A stretch of 64,000 nucleotides of DNA, taken from contig NZ_LT629786.1 of NCBI RefSeq assembly GCF_900105675.1, positions 6,696,001 to 6,760,000 of the forward strand, written 5' to 3'. Positions within the stretch are counted from its first letter, which is position 1, and each line of letters opens with the position of its first letter. The position numbers and the translations under genes were made by a program. Below the pieces are notes generated by a model that saw only the letters and a program-made list of their open reading frames with translations, searched no databases and was not told the DNA's origin. Source of the DNA: Pseudomonas synxantha. Lineage in GTDB: Bacteria; Pseudomonadota; Gammaproteobacteria; Pseudomonadales; Pseudomonadaceae. Shown one piece after another: positions 8,769 to 17,700 of the stretch.

Positions 8769-9830
8769 TTGCGGGTACTGGTAGTCAAGACCTCATCCCT
8801 GGGCGATGTGATCCACGCCTTGCCAGCATTGACCGATGCAGCGCGGGCGATCCCCGGCATTCGCTTTGATTGGGTGGTGGAAGAAGGCTTTGCCGAAATC
8901 CCTGCCTGGCACCCGGCGGTGGACCAGGTGATTCCGGTAGCGATCCGCCGCTGGCGCAAGAATCTCTGGCAAACCTTCAAGAGCGGCGAGTGGCGGCGCT
9001 TCAAGCAGCGTGTGCAGTCGACCAAATATGACTTGGTGATCGACGCCCAGGGTCTGCTGAAAAGCGCCTGGCTGACCCGTTATGTGCGGGCACCCGTGGC
9101 CGGGTTTGACAAGCACTCGGCCCGCGAACCGATCGCGGCACACTTCTACTCGCGGCGCCTGGCCGTGGCCCGTGGGCAACACGCGGTAGAGCGCCTGCGC
9201 CAGTTGTTCGCGGTGGCGTTGGGCTACGATCTGCCCAAAGGCCTGGGCGACTATGGCCTGAGCACCGAGAAGCTGCTTGGGCTCCCGCCAAAGAAACCTT
9301 TTGTATTGCTGTTGCACGGCACCACCTGGGACACCAAGCACTGGCCCGAAGCCTACTGGCGCGAGCTGGCCGAACGCATGGGCCGCCTGGGCGTGGACGT
9401 GAAGCTGCCCTGGGGCAACGCCGCCGAAAAGGCCCGGGCCGAGCGCCTGGCCCAGGGCCTGCCCAACGCCGAAGTGTTGCCCAAGCTCAACCTGGCGGGG
9501 GTGGCCGGTGTATTGGCCAGCGCCCGGGCCTGTGTGGCCGTGGACACCGGGCTCGGCCACCTGGCCGCTGCACTGGATGTGCCGACCATTTCCCTGTTCG
9601 GTCCCACCAACCCCGGCCTGACCGGTGCCTATGGCAAGGGCCAGGTTCATCTGGCCAGCGATTGGCCGTGTGCGCCGTGCCTGCAAAAAAACTGCACCTA
9701 TCAACCAACGGCCGACGACCTGCGTCGGTTCGACATCCAGCGTGAGTCGCCCCTGTGTTTCACACGCTTGAATCCTGAGCGTGTAGCAAGCCGGCTGAGC
9801 ACGTTGTTACTGGCTGAGGAGCAGCACTGA
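8769..9830 (+). CDS. waaC: LPS heptosyltransferase I
   Basis: Adds the first heptose to Kdo2-lipid A. The protein is 353 residues long and in the GT9 family. It begins LRVLVVKTSSLGDVIHALPAL, with TTG as the start codon and GAGG nine bases upstream. An in-frame ATG farther upstream would overlap waaF and add residues not found in the family. The donor-site motif VDTGLGHLAAALDVP followed by SLFGPTNPG is intact. It ends TGATG, overlapping the start of waaG by one base. Confidence 0.95.
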   Translation: MRVLVVKTSSLGDVIHALPALTDAARAIPGIRFDWVVEEGFAEIPAWHPAVDQVIPVAIRRWRKNLWQTFKSGEWRRFKQRVQSTKYDLVIDAQGLLKSAWLTRYVRAPVAGFDKHSAREPIAAHFYSRRLAVARGQHAVERLRQLFAVALGYDLPKGLGDYGLSTEKLLGLPPKKPFVLLLHGTTWDTKHWPEAYWRELAERMGRLGVDVKLPWGNAAEKARAERLAQGLPNAEVLPKLNLAGVAGVLASARACVAVDTGLGHLAAALDVPTISLFGPTNPGLTGAYGKGQVHLASDWPCAPCLQKNCTYQPTADDLRRFDIQRESPLCFTRLNPERVASRLSTLLLAEEQH

Positions 9831-10954
9831 TGCAACTGGCTTTTGTTTTGTACAAGTATTTCCCCTTCGGTGGCTTGCAGCGCGACTTCATGCGCATCGC
9901 CCTGGAGTGCCAGCAGCGCGGCCACCAGATTCGTGTGTACACCTTGATCTGGGAGGGTGATATCCCGCCAGGCTTTGAGGTGCTGGTGGCACCGGTCAAG
10001 GCGCTGGTCAATCACCGTCGCAACGAAAAGCTGTATGCCTGGATTCAGGCTGACCTGGCCAAGCGCCCGGTGGACCGCGTGGTGGGATTCAACAAAATGC
10101 CCGGGCTGGATGTGTACTTCGCCGCCGACGGGGTGTTCGAGGACAAGGCGCAAAACCTGCGCAACCCCATGTACCGCTGGTTCGGGCGCTACAGGCACTT
10201 CGCCGAATACGAGCGTGCGGTATTCGACAAAAACGCCAAGACCCAGATCATGGTGTTGTCCGAGCATCAGCAGCAGCTCTTCACCCAGTATTACGGGACC
10301 CAGGCTGAGCGTTTCCACCTGCTGCCGCCCGGTATTGCCCGCGACCGGCGCGCCCCGCCGAACGCCGCCGAAATCCGCGCCGAGTTTCGCGGTGAATTTG
10401 GCCTGGCCGAGGATGACCTGTTGCTGGTGCAGATCGGCTCGGGCTTCAAGACCAAGGGCGTCGACCGCAGCCTTAAGGCCTTGGCCGCATTGCCTTCGAA
10501 GCTGAAGAAACGCACCCGGCTGTTTGTAATCGGCCAGGACGACCCCAAGGTATTCCAATTGCAGAGTGCTGCATTGGGACTTGGCGAGCAGGTGCAGTTC
10601 TTCAAGGGCCGCAGTGATATTCCGCGCTTCCTGCTGGGTGCCGACTTGCTGATCCACCCTGCTTATAACGAGGCGGCCGGCATGGTGCTGGTCGAAGCGG
10701 TGGTCGCCGGCCTCCCGGTACTGGTGAGCCGGGTGTGTGGCTACGCGTTCTACATCGACAAGGCCCAGAGCGGTCGGGTGTTGGACGAGCCGTTCGAGCA
10801 AGCCCAGCTCAACCAGTACCTGGTGGATATGCTCGACGATCCACACGCACGCGCGACCTGGAGTCGCAATGGTCTGGCCTTCGCCGAGACGGCCGACCTC
10901 TATAGCATGCCGCAGTACGCTGCGGACCTGATTCTGGCGGAGCCAAACCGATGA
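9830..10954 (+). CDS. waaG: LPS core glucosyltransferase (GT4)
   Basis: GT4 glycosyltransferase of 374 residues that begins outer-core assembly on heptose II; in Pseudomonas this family transfers the first outer-core GalN/hexose. It has the N-terminal WaaG signature LYKYFPFGGLQRDF. The C-terminal nucleotide-sugar site (HPAYNEAAGMVLVEA) carries the E-x7-E pattern of GT4 enzymes. It overlaps waaC by one base and waaP by four, as expected for translational coupling. The name follows the Pseudomonas locus; the sugar is not readable from sequence. Confidence 0.93.
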   Translation: MQLAFVLYKYFPFGGLQRDFMRIALECQQRGHQIRVYTLIWEGDIPPGFEVLVAPVKALVNHRRNEKLYAWIQADLAKRPVDRVVGFNKMPGLDVYFAADGVFEDKAQNLRNPMYRWFGRYRHFAEYERAVFDKNAKTQIMVLSEHQQQLFTQYYGTQAERFHLLPPGIARDRRAPPNAAEIRAEFRGEFGLAEDDLLLVQIGSGFKTKGVDRSLKALAALPSKLKKRTRLFVIGQDDPKVFQLQSAALGLGEQVQFFKGRSDIPRFLLGADLLIHPAYNEAAGMVLVEAVVAGLPVLVSRVCGYAFYIDKAQSGRVLDEPFEQAQLNQYLVDMLDDPHARATWSRNGLAFAETADLYSMPQYAADLILAEPNR

Positions 10955-11757
10955 AGTTGATTCTTGCCGAACCCTTCAAGACCCTCTGGGCCGGGCGCGA
11001 TGCGTTCGCCGAGGTCGAGAAGCTGGACGGCCAGGTGTTCCGCGAGCTGGCCGCTCGCCGTACGTTGCGTACGGTGGTCGAAGGCCAGCCTTATTTTGTG
11101 AAGATCCACCGTGGCATCGGCTGGGGCGAAATCCTCAAGAACCTGATTACGGCCAAGTTGCCGGTATTGGGCGCGGGCCAGGAGTGGCTGGCGATCCAGC
11201 GCTTGCAGGAACTCGGCGTGCCGACCATGACCGCCGTGGCGTTTGGCGAAAAAGGCAGCAACCCGGCCGACCAGCATTCGTTTATCGTCACCCGGGAACT
11301 GACCCCGATTATCAGCCTGGAAGACTTGACCCTCGACTGGGTCAAGCAACCGCCCGTGCCAGCCATCAAGCATGCCTTGACCCTTGAGCTGGCGCGTACC
11401 GTCGGCGCGATGCACCGCGGCGGGGTCAATCATCGCGATTGCTACCTCTGCCACTTCCTGTTGCACACCGACCAGCCCATCAGCGTCGACAACCTCAAGC
11501 TGTCGGTGATCGACCTGCACCGCGCCCAGGTGCGTGCGACGATACCCATGCGTTGGCGTAACAAAGACCTGGCCGGCCTGTATTACTCCGCCCTGGAAAT
11601 CGGCTTGACCCAGCGCGACAAACTGCGCTTCCTGAAGGCTTACTTCCAGCAGCCACTGCGCCAGATCCTGGCCGAGCAAACCGCGCTGTTGGCCGAATTG
11701 GAGCGCATGGCGGCAAAGCTCTATGCGCGTAAGCAGCGATACGGGGATGCGCTCTGA
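10951..11757 (+). CDS. waaP: LPS core heptose(I) kinase
   Basis: Phosphorylates heptose I; essential in P. aeruginosa and needed for outer-membrane integrity. It is a 268-residue protein-kinase-like fold. Visible catalytic elements are Lys51 (YFVKIHR), the catalytic loop H161-R-D163 (HRDCYLCH) and the metal-binding Asp188 (VIDLHRAQ). D163 matches the catalytic Asp known in the PAO1 enzyme. It overlaps waaG by four bases and the next kinase gene by one base. Confidence 0.96.
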   Translation: MKLILAEPFKTLWAGRDAFAEVEKLDGQVFRELAARRTLRTVVEGQPYFVKIHRGIGWGEILKNLITAKLPVLGAGQEWLAIQRLQELGVPTMTAVAFGEKGSNPADQHSFIVTRELTPIISLEDLTLDWVKQPPVPAIKHALTLELARTVGAMHRGGVNHRDCYLCHFLLHTDQPISVDNLKLSVIDLHRAQVRATIPMRWRNKDLAGLYYSALEIGLTQRDKLRFLKAYFQQPLRQILAEQTALLAELERMAAKLYARKQRYGDAL

Positions 11758-12491
11758 TGGCGGGTTGGAACCTGGAACCTGCCTACGCCGCCCTGGCGGA
11801 TGACTTCGGGAGCCTGGAAGCGGTCTTCGCCCTGCAAGGCGAGCGGCTGACCCGCGACCCGCTGTCGGAAGTGATCCGGGTGGAGCGGGGTGGGGTCAAT
11901 TATTACGTCAAACGCTATGTGGGCGCCGGCAAAGGCTTGCGCCGCTATTTGGGTCGGCCGCGGGTGAAATCCGAATGGCAGAACCTCAAGCGCTTCGCCA
12001 AATGGGGCATCCCTACGGCCGACGTAGTTGCCTGGGGCCTGGATCGCAAGGGCCTGGCCTACAACCGCGGCGCCATGATCACCCGTGAATTGCCCAGGAC
12101 CGAAGACCTGTCGGTGTTGGCCGAGCGTAATGACGAACGCCTGAAGGACCCCCGTTGGGTAGATGGCATCAGCCGTCAGCTCGCCGAATACACGCGGACC
12201 ATGCACGACCATCGCTTCACCCACAACGACTTGAAGTGGCGCAACCTGTTGGTGGACGACCAGCGCACCCTGTACCTGATCGACTGCCCCAACGGCGATT
12301 TCTGGCGCGGTTTCTGGCTCAAGTATCGCATCACCAAGGACCTGGCCTGCCTGGACAAAGTCGCCAAGTATCACTTGTCGGCCACCCAGCGCCTGCGCTT
12401 CTACCTGCAATATCGCCAACGTGCGCACCTGACGGCGTCGGACAAACAACGGATTCGCCACGTGGTGAAGTTTTTCGAGGGACGCGAATGA
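11757..12491 (+). CDS. wapP: LPS core kinase, InaA/RfaP-like
   Basis: A 244-residue kinase-fold protein in the position of PAO1 PA5008 (wapP). The catalytic loop is complete: HNDLKWRN with H156, D158, K160 and N163, and the DFG-equivalent is D176 (LIDCPNG). Nucleotide-binding Lys52 lies in YYVKRY. It should act on a core heptose at the inner membrane, but the exact site phosphorylated cannot be read. It overlaps both neighbours (TGATG and ATGA), so it is coupled to waaP. Confidence 0.85.
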   Translation: MAGWNLEPAYAALADDFGSLEAVFALQGERLTRDPLSEVIRVERGGVNYYVKRYVGAGKGLRRYLGRPRVKSEWQNLKRFAKWGIPTADVVAWGLDRKGLAYNRGAMITRELPRTEDLSVLAERNDERLKDPRWVDGISRQLAEYTRTMHDHRFTHNDLKWRNLLVDDQRTLYLIDCPNGDFWRGFWLKYRITKDLACLDKVAKYHLSATQRLRFYLQYRQRAHLTASDKQRIRHVVKFFEGRE

Positions 12492-13240
12492 GTGACTTCC
12501 TGGCGGCCGAAGACCGCGCTTTGCTTGAGCGCAACGGCCTCGCGACATTCGACGCCCTGTGGGCCAAGCAACTGGACGCGGTGGACGAGCCCAATACCAG
12601 CCAAGGCGGCTGGAGCAGCGTGTATCGCCTGGAGCTTGAAGGCGAGGGTTACTACCTCAAGCGCCAGAGCAACTACCTGACCCGCACCTTGCACCGGCCG
12701 TTGGGCGAACCCAGTTTTGCCCGCGAGTTTCGTAACATCAGCCTGTATCGAAAGCTGGGGATCCCGGCGTTGCAGGCGGCTTTCTTCGGCGAGCGCAAGG
12801 TCGCAGGCGAACGCCGGGCGATGCTGCTTACCCGCGCCCTGGATGGTTGGAACGACCTGGATTCGTTGCTGGAACAATGGCCGCAATTGAGCGATACCCA
12901 GCAGCGCGCAATCCTGCTGGCGTGCGGCAAGCTGGCGCGGCACCTGCACGGCGTGGGTCAGGTGCACGGCTGTTTTTACCCCAAGCATATTTTCCTGCAG
13001 GCCACCGCGCAGGGTTACGCCGCGCAGTTGATCGACCTGGAGAAAACCCGCCCGCTGTTGTTCGGCTGGCGTGACCGGGTCAAGGACCTGGAACCGCTGC
13101 TGCGCCGCGCACCGCAATGGTCCGATGCGCAAGTGCGCCAACTGCTGGCGGCATACCTTGAACAGCCCGAGGACAGTGCCTTGGTATCCACTTGGCTCCA
13201 ACGCTTGACCGCACGCCGCAGCCACAAGGAGAACCGCTGA
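12488..13240 (+). CDS. Kinase-like LPS core protein with altered catalytic loop
   Basis: A 250-residue protein of the InaA/RfaP kinase-like family, in the position of PAO1 PA5007 (the name wapQ may apply). Lys58, Glu80 and the metal-binding Asp183 (LIDLEK) are recognisable. The catalytic loop reads H160-G-C162-FYPKH167, so the catalytic Asp is Cys and the usual Asn is His. It may be a pseudokinase or use different chemistry. The reading frame is intact and overlaps wapP (ATGA) and the next gene (TGATG), so it is not a decayed copy. Confidence 0.8.
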   Translation: MSDFLAAEDRALLERNGLATFDALWAKQLDAVDEPNTSQGGWSSVYRLELEGEGYYLKRQSNYLTRTLHRPLGEPSFAREFRNISLYRKLGIPALQAAFFGERKVAGERRAMLLTRALDGWNDLDSLLEQWPQLSDTQQRAILLACGKLARHLHGVGQVHGCFYPKHIFLQATAQGYAAQLIDLEKTRPLLFGWRDRVKDLEPLLRRAPQWSDAQVRQLLAAYLEQPEDSALVSTWLQRLTARRSHKENR

Positions 13241-14700
13241 TGCGTCTATCCGAGCTGAAAAATGTTGGCCGTTCCCCCAGCCTGCCGTTGACTGTCGACT
13301 TGGCAGATGCCGCAGGCCCGGGGCAGTTGCAGTTGCTGAGCCTATTGCGGGTGTTGCCGGGGCAGCGCTACGTGGGCGCGGCGGTTTGGCGCGGTCGCCC
13401 GGTGTTGGCCAAGCTGCTGGTGGGCAGCAAGGCGGCGCGGCATTTTCAGCGCGAGCTCAAGGGCGTGCGTTTGTTGGCCGAGCAGGGCCTGACCACGCCT
13501 TTGTTGCTGGCCGATGGCTTGCAGGAAGGCGAGGGCGGCTGGTTGCTGTTTGAGTTTATCGAGGGCGCCCAAAGCCTGGCCGACGCCTGGCTCGCCGTCG
13601 AGAGTCTGCCGCCGTTGGCGGACGAACAAACCGCCGTGCTCGCCGAAGCGCTGGACGCGATTGCCCAGATGCACGCCAAAGGCCTGTGGCAGGAAGACCT
13701 GCACCTGGACAATCTGCTGCGCCAGGATGGCAAGTTGTATTTGATCGACGGCGCCGGTATTCGTGTCGAGGAGCCGGGCAAGCCGCTGTCGCGCAATCGA
13801 GTGCTGGAAAACCTCGGCGTGTTTTTTGCCCAATTGCCGAAAAACCTCGAACCCTTTACCGAAGAATTGCTGGTGTATTACCTGCTCGGCAATGGCGAGC
13901 ATGCCTTGCCCCTGGAAGCCCTGGAAAAGCAGGTGCGCAAAGTCAGTGCCTGGCGCTTGAAAGATTTCCTCGACAAGACCGGTCGCGAGTGCACGCTGTT
14001 CAGCGTGGTACGTGGCGCCTTTGCCTTGCGTGCGATCCGACGCGAAGAAGAGGCGGCCATGCTGCCGGTGCTTGAGCAGGCGGATGCGTTGCTCGATCAG
14101 GGCCACCTGTACAAGACCGGCGGCGCGGCCAGCGTGGGCAAGGTCGAGGTGGCCGGTCGGCCGCTGGTGATCAAGCGCTACAACATCAAGGGCTTTGCCC
14201 ATTGGCTCAAGCGCTTCTGGCGCCCGAGCCGCGCCTGGCATTCCTGGCGCGAGGGTAACCGCCTGGCGTTTCTCGGTTTTGCTACGCCCAAGCCGCTGGC
14301 GGTATTGGAGAAGCGCTTTTTATGGTTGCGCAGCCGTGCTTACCTGATCACGGAGTTCCTGCCTGGGCCGGACATCATCGAGCGCTTCGCGCCCTATGTC
14401 GAACGCGGGGATGCGCCTGAAAACGAGCTGCTGGCGCTGGACCATCTGTTTGCCGAGCTGATTCGCGAGCGCATCAGCCACGGCGACTTCAAGGGGCATA
14501 ACCTGTTTTGGAGTAACGGCCGCTGGGCGATGATCGACCTGGACGCGATGTGTCAGCACAGCTCCATCGCCAGCTTCGCTGCGGCCTATGCCAAGGATCG
14601 TGCGCGGTTTATGCGCAATTGGCCGCAGGGCAGCGCGTTGTATCAAGTGATTGATCAGCGTTTGCCTAAAGAGACGGATGTTTTGGCGGGCCTGGTTTAA
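13240..14700 (+). CDS. Tandem kinase-domain LPS core protein
   Basis: A 486-residue protein in the position of PAO1 PA5006. It contains two kinase-like modules. The first has Lys58, Glu72, catalytic loop EDLHLDN with D153 and N158, and D170 (LIDGAG). The second, C-terminal one has HGDFKGHN with D416 and N421, and D433 (MIDLDAM). Both loops look catalytically complete, so the protein could phosphorylate two sites or use one domain as a regulator. The start ATG overlaps the previous stop and AAGGAG lies upstream. It is the last gene of the first LPS operon. Role inferred from fold and operon. Confidence 0.82.
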   Translation: MRLSELKNVGRSPSLPLTVDLADAAGPGQLQLLSLLRVLPGQRYVGAAVWRGRPVLAKLLVGSKAARHFQRELKGVRLLAEQGLTTPLLLADGLQEGEGGWLLFEFIEGAQSLADAWLAVESLPPLADEQTAVLAEALDAIAQMHAKGLWQEDLHLDNLLRQDGKLYLIDGAGIRVEEPGKPLSRNRVLENLGVFFAQLPKNLEPFTEELLVYYLLGNGEHALPLEALEKQVRKVSAWRLKDFLDKTGRECTLFSVVRGAFALRAIRREEEAAMLPVLEQADALLDQGHLYKTGGAASVGKVEVAGRPLVIKRYNIKGFAHWLKRFWRPSRAWHSWREGNRLAFLGFATPKPLAVLEKRFLWLRSRAYLITEFLPGPDIIERFAPYVERGDAPENELLALDHLFAELIRERISHGDFKGHNLFWSNGRWAMIDLDAMCQHSSIASFAAAYAKDRARFMRNWPQGSALYQVIDQRLPKETDVLAGLV

Positions 14701-14720
14701 GAGCACGCTTGAAGTCCAAA

Positions 14721-15426
14721 TGTGGGAGTCCCCACCACATCTTCGATGTGAAGCTGTCGCGCAGCAAACCAGGGAGCTTGCTCCCGTGGCGGCCTGACAG
14801 CCGAGCAGGATGTTGGTTTTCGTCCTGGGTACATATCCGTTATTTGGGCAATGGCCACTTATGGTTCCGCTTTTACAGCGGCTCACTTTGGAAAGCGTGT
14901 ACGGACCGGACAAAAGCGCAAAAGTAAGCAAAACGCTCTCTCCGGCTTGAAACCGTGGGCCGCCGTCATGGGCCATCCCTGGCCCAGGACGGCTAACCCG
15001 GCGTCCTGCCGGGTTACCCACGGTTTCAAGCCTGCGTTCGGCCAGCGTGGTTTAACGGGGCGCCTGAGATCAAGATCAAAAGCGACTCGCTGCGCATCGC
15101 AGATACGCTGGCGGTGTTTCTGCTTTTTATGTAGGAGCGCTCGCGAAAAACCTGAGAACGCCGCGTTCTTTCTGGTTTCCCGCGTCATCGTTAACGACCT
15201 TCGCGGGCAAGCCCGCTCCCACAGGGGCACGCGCACGCTTCAACGATCAGGTCGGCTATAAGGCCGCCTCGCTGTGTTTTTGATCTCAGGCGGCCCCCAA
15301 ATCAATGTCGGATTACGGGCACACCGAGCCTGGGCGAGGTGCCGAGTGGTGGGGCCCCCGAAGCGGGGGTGTCAGTGATGTTTCTGTAGCTGATCCACCG
15401 CTATCGGGAGCAAGCCCCCTCCCACA
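14721..15426. repeat. Composite REP-bounded repeat element, copy 1 (rearranged)
   Basis: The 726-base gap after the core kinases holds no credible gene. It starts with a REP-like half (TGTGGGAGTCCCC) and ends with an inverted REP half (15397-15427). The 5' part carries a CCGCT-N5-AGCGG hairpin (14867-14881) and an AGCG/CGCT hairpin (14915-14937). A three-way-junction fold follows, with outer stem 14944-14959/15017-15032. Next is a 27-base block (15039-15065) shared exactly with copy 2. A separate REPIN interrupts it, then a segment inverted relative to copy 2 (15309-15355). Confidence 0.8.
15130..15223. repeat. REPIN of the GTAGGAGCG family
   Basis: Two inverted REP halves (TGTAGGAGCGCTCGCGAA and, reversed, TTCGCGGGCAAGCCCGCTCC) flank a short spacer. 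Same family as the pair at 58385-58484. It lies inside composite copy 1. Confidence 0.7.
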
Positions 15427-17502
15427 TTAGAATTGATATTCAGCCCCAGCCCCCGCATACCACGACCGCCCCGGCGCCGCTTCGTAGTAGCGACCATTGC
15501 CGTCACCGACTATCACCGACCCCACATACTGGCGATCCAACAAGTTATCCAGGCGCAAGGTCTGGTGAAAGGTCCAGTGCTCTACCTTTTGCTCCAACCG
15601 TGCGCGCCAGTTGAATACGCTGTAGCCCGGCGCGGCATGTTGGCTGTTGGTGTCTTCGACATAGACTTTGCTGCGGTACAGGCCCTCGATGGCGGTGCTG
15701 ACCCAGTCTCGTGGTTTCCAGTTGAGTTCGACGAACAGGGTGGTTTGCGGTACGCCGGGAAGGTAGTTGCCTTTATCGATAGTATTGGCTGCGCTGGCGA
15801 AGTCACTGTCGTAGGTTGCTTGCAGGCGGGTGTAGGCGAGGCTGGTGCTCCAGTGTTCGCTGAGTTGGCTTTCCATGCCGAGTTCGAAGCCGCGGCGCAG
15901 GGTGCGGCCAGCGTTCTGGTAGCTGGTGCGGCCACCGATGGATTGCTGCACGACCAGTTCGTCTTCAGTGGTGATCTGAAACACCGCTGCGTTGAGCCGT
16001 GTGTCGTTTAGCTGCGCCTTCAAACCTATTTCATATTGGGTACTTTCAGACGGCTTCAGGCCGAAGTTGAAGCCCTCGACGTTGCCCGGCGCGTAGGCCA
16101 GTTCGGCCTGGGTCGGGGTTTCGAAACCTTTACCTGCACTGACGTAGCCGTGCAGCTCGGGAGTGAACGCATACATCACGCTCATTGACGGCGTATTTTT
16201 CTGGTAAGTCTTGTTGCCGCTGGCGTCGCCATTGCTCAGGAACTGATCGTCGACGTCCATTTGCATGGTGCTGTGCCGGATACCGGCTTGCAGGGTCCAG
16301 CGGTCGAGGGCCCAGTTGGCCTGGATATACGGGTCGAGGCTGCGAGCCGTGTCGATTTCATCACGACGTAGCTGGCCTTTCACGCCCAGGGTGTTACCGC
16401 TGTAATTCTGGTAACCGTGGCGGCTGTCTTCGCTTTGGTCGAAGTCCAAGCCGGTGATGATCATCAAATCGCCGGGAGCGCTTTCAACGGGTTGCATCCA
16501 GCGCACGCTGCCGCCGTAGAACTTGCGGTCAAATTGCACCACGCCGCCGCCGCGTTCGTTGGCCGGCGTGCCTTTGGGGATCGACAGGTACTGGATCACA
16601 TTCCTGCGCCCGGTATAAGCATTCACCTGCAACGTTGCATTACCGATGTACCGCTCGTAATTCAATCCCAACTGCTGGTGATCGATACTTTTACGCGTGT
16701 TGTAGATCAGCGCATTGGAGCTCACCGAACGCGGATCGGCTTTGTACGCCGCCCAGGTTTGCCCCAGCGGATCTTGCGTACCGTTCTGCTCAAGGCTGCT
16801 GTAGATCAACGCCAGCTTGCTGTCGTCATCCGGCGCGAAATTGAGCTTGGCGAAGGTCTGGTCGCGGCGGGCGCTGCTGTGGTCGCGATAGCCATTGGTA
16901 TCCATGCGCGAGGCATCGAGCACGAAACCGGCGCCATTGGCCGCACCCTCTGCGCTGAGGTGGTTTTTGTTCAGTCCGTCGCTGCCTACCAGGGTTTCGG
17001 CGCCGACGCGCGGCGTGCCTTCGCCGTCGCGGGAAAACATCTGGATCACGCCGCCGGCGTTGCTGCCATACAACGTCGCCGCCGGGCCGCGCAGCACTTC
17101 GATACGTTCAGCTGTGTCGAGGTTGAAGGTCGCCGCCTGGCCCTGGCCGTCGGGGGTGCTGGCGGGGATGCCATCGGCGATCAGCTTGATGCCGCGCACG
17201 CCGAATGCCGAGCGGGCGCCGAAACCACGGGATGAGATCTGCAGGTCCTGGGCATAGTTCTGGCGGTTCTGTACCACGAGGCCAGGCACACGGGACAGGG
17301 CTTCGGAGGCGTTGATGCCGAGTTGGCCGCCGCTGATCTGCTCGCGGCTGATGCCGTCCACCGAATACGGCAGGTCGAAGGTCGGGCTGGCGCTGCGTGA
17401 ACCGGTGATCACGCTGGGGTCGAGGGTCAGCGCTGCATCGTCGGCCAGGGCTGTGGTGCACAAGCCCAGCGCAAGCAGGGCGGCGGGGGCAGGACGGGTC
17501 AT
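15427..17502 (-). CDS. TonB-dependent outer-membrane receptor
   Basis: A 691-residue outer-membrane receptor with signal peptide (MTRPAPAALLALGLCTTALA). An N-terminal plug domain follows (GINASEALSRVPGLVV through ERIEVLRGPAATLYGSNAGGVI). The 22-strand-type barrel ends in aromatic Phe, as barrel assembly requires. It resembles the ferric-siderophore/iron-transport branch rather than BtuB, but the substrate is not readable. I see no convincing Fur box upstream. It sits on the strand opposite the LPS genes, between two LPS operons, downstream of repeat copy 1. This position is unexpected for the cluster and suggests insertion. Confidence 0.88.
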   Translation of the reverse strand: MTRPAPAALLALGLCTTALADDAALTLDPSVITGSRSASPTFDLPYSVDGISREQISGGQLGINASEALSRVPGLVVQNRQNYAQDLQISSRGFGARSAFGVRGIKLIADGIPASTPDGQGQAATFNLDTAERIEVLRGPAATLYGSNAGGVIQMFSRDGEGTPRVGAETLVGSDGLNKNHLSAEGAANGAGFVLDASRMDTNGYRDHSSARRDQTFAKLNFAPDDDSKLALIYSSLEQNGTQDPLGQTWAAYKADPRSVSSNALIYNTRKSIDHQQLGLNYERYIGNATLQVNAYTGRRNVIQYLSIPKGTPANERGGGVVQFDRKFYGGSVRWMQPVESAPGDLMIITGLDFDQSEDSRHGYQNYSGNTLGVKGQLRRDEIDTARSLDPYIQANWALDRWTLQAGIRHSTMQMDVDDQFLSNGDASGNKTYQKNTPSMSVMYAFTPELHGYVSAGKGFETPTQAELAYAPGNVEGFNFGLKPSESTQYEIGLKAQLNDTRLNAAVFQITTEDELVVQQSIGGRTSYQNAGRTLRRGFELGMESQLSEHWSTSLAYTRLQATYDSDFASAANTIDKGNYLPGVPQTTLFVELNWKPRDWVSTAIEGLYRSKVYVEDTNSQHAAPGYSVFNWRARLEQKVEHWTFHQTLRLDNLLDRQYVGSVIVGDGNGRYYEAAPGRSWYAGAGAEYQF

Positions 17503-17700
17503 GGGCAGGCAGTTCCGTAGCGCGACGCATTGGCTGGCGCAGACGCAAAAGAGCGTGAGTTTAACGGCTTCCTGTGTTTTTGCCGACCGTCATGGCCGTT
17601 GGGCTGAACCAGAAGGTTCCTACGCTGAGCTGCGTCCAGCAGAGCCTGTGGGTAACGAGTCAAAGTGTTAGGTTTCAGTCCCTCAACAGGAGAAACAAGC

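Noticed and set aside
17503..17700. Coding-like tail (ending PVGNESKC) between the TonB receptor and the lipoprotein
   Set aside because: Could be a remnant of a gene on the plus strand, but the frame runs antisense through the receptor start and I recognise no family.
17503..17700. Fur box or cobalamin riboswitch upstream of the TonB receptor
   Set aside because: Searched by eye on both strands; no 19-bp Fur-like palindrome and no B12 box or cobalamin-riboswitch core seen.
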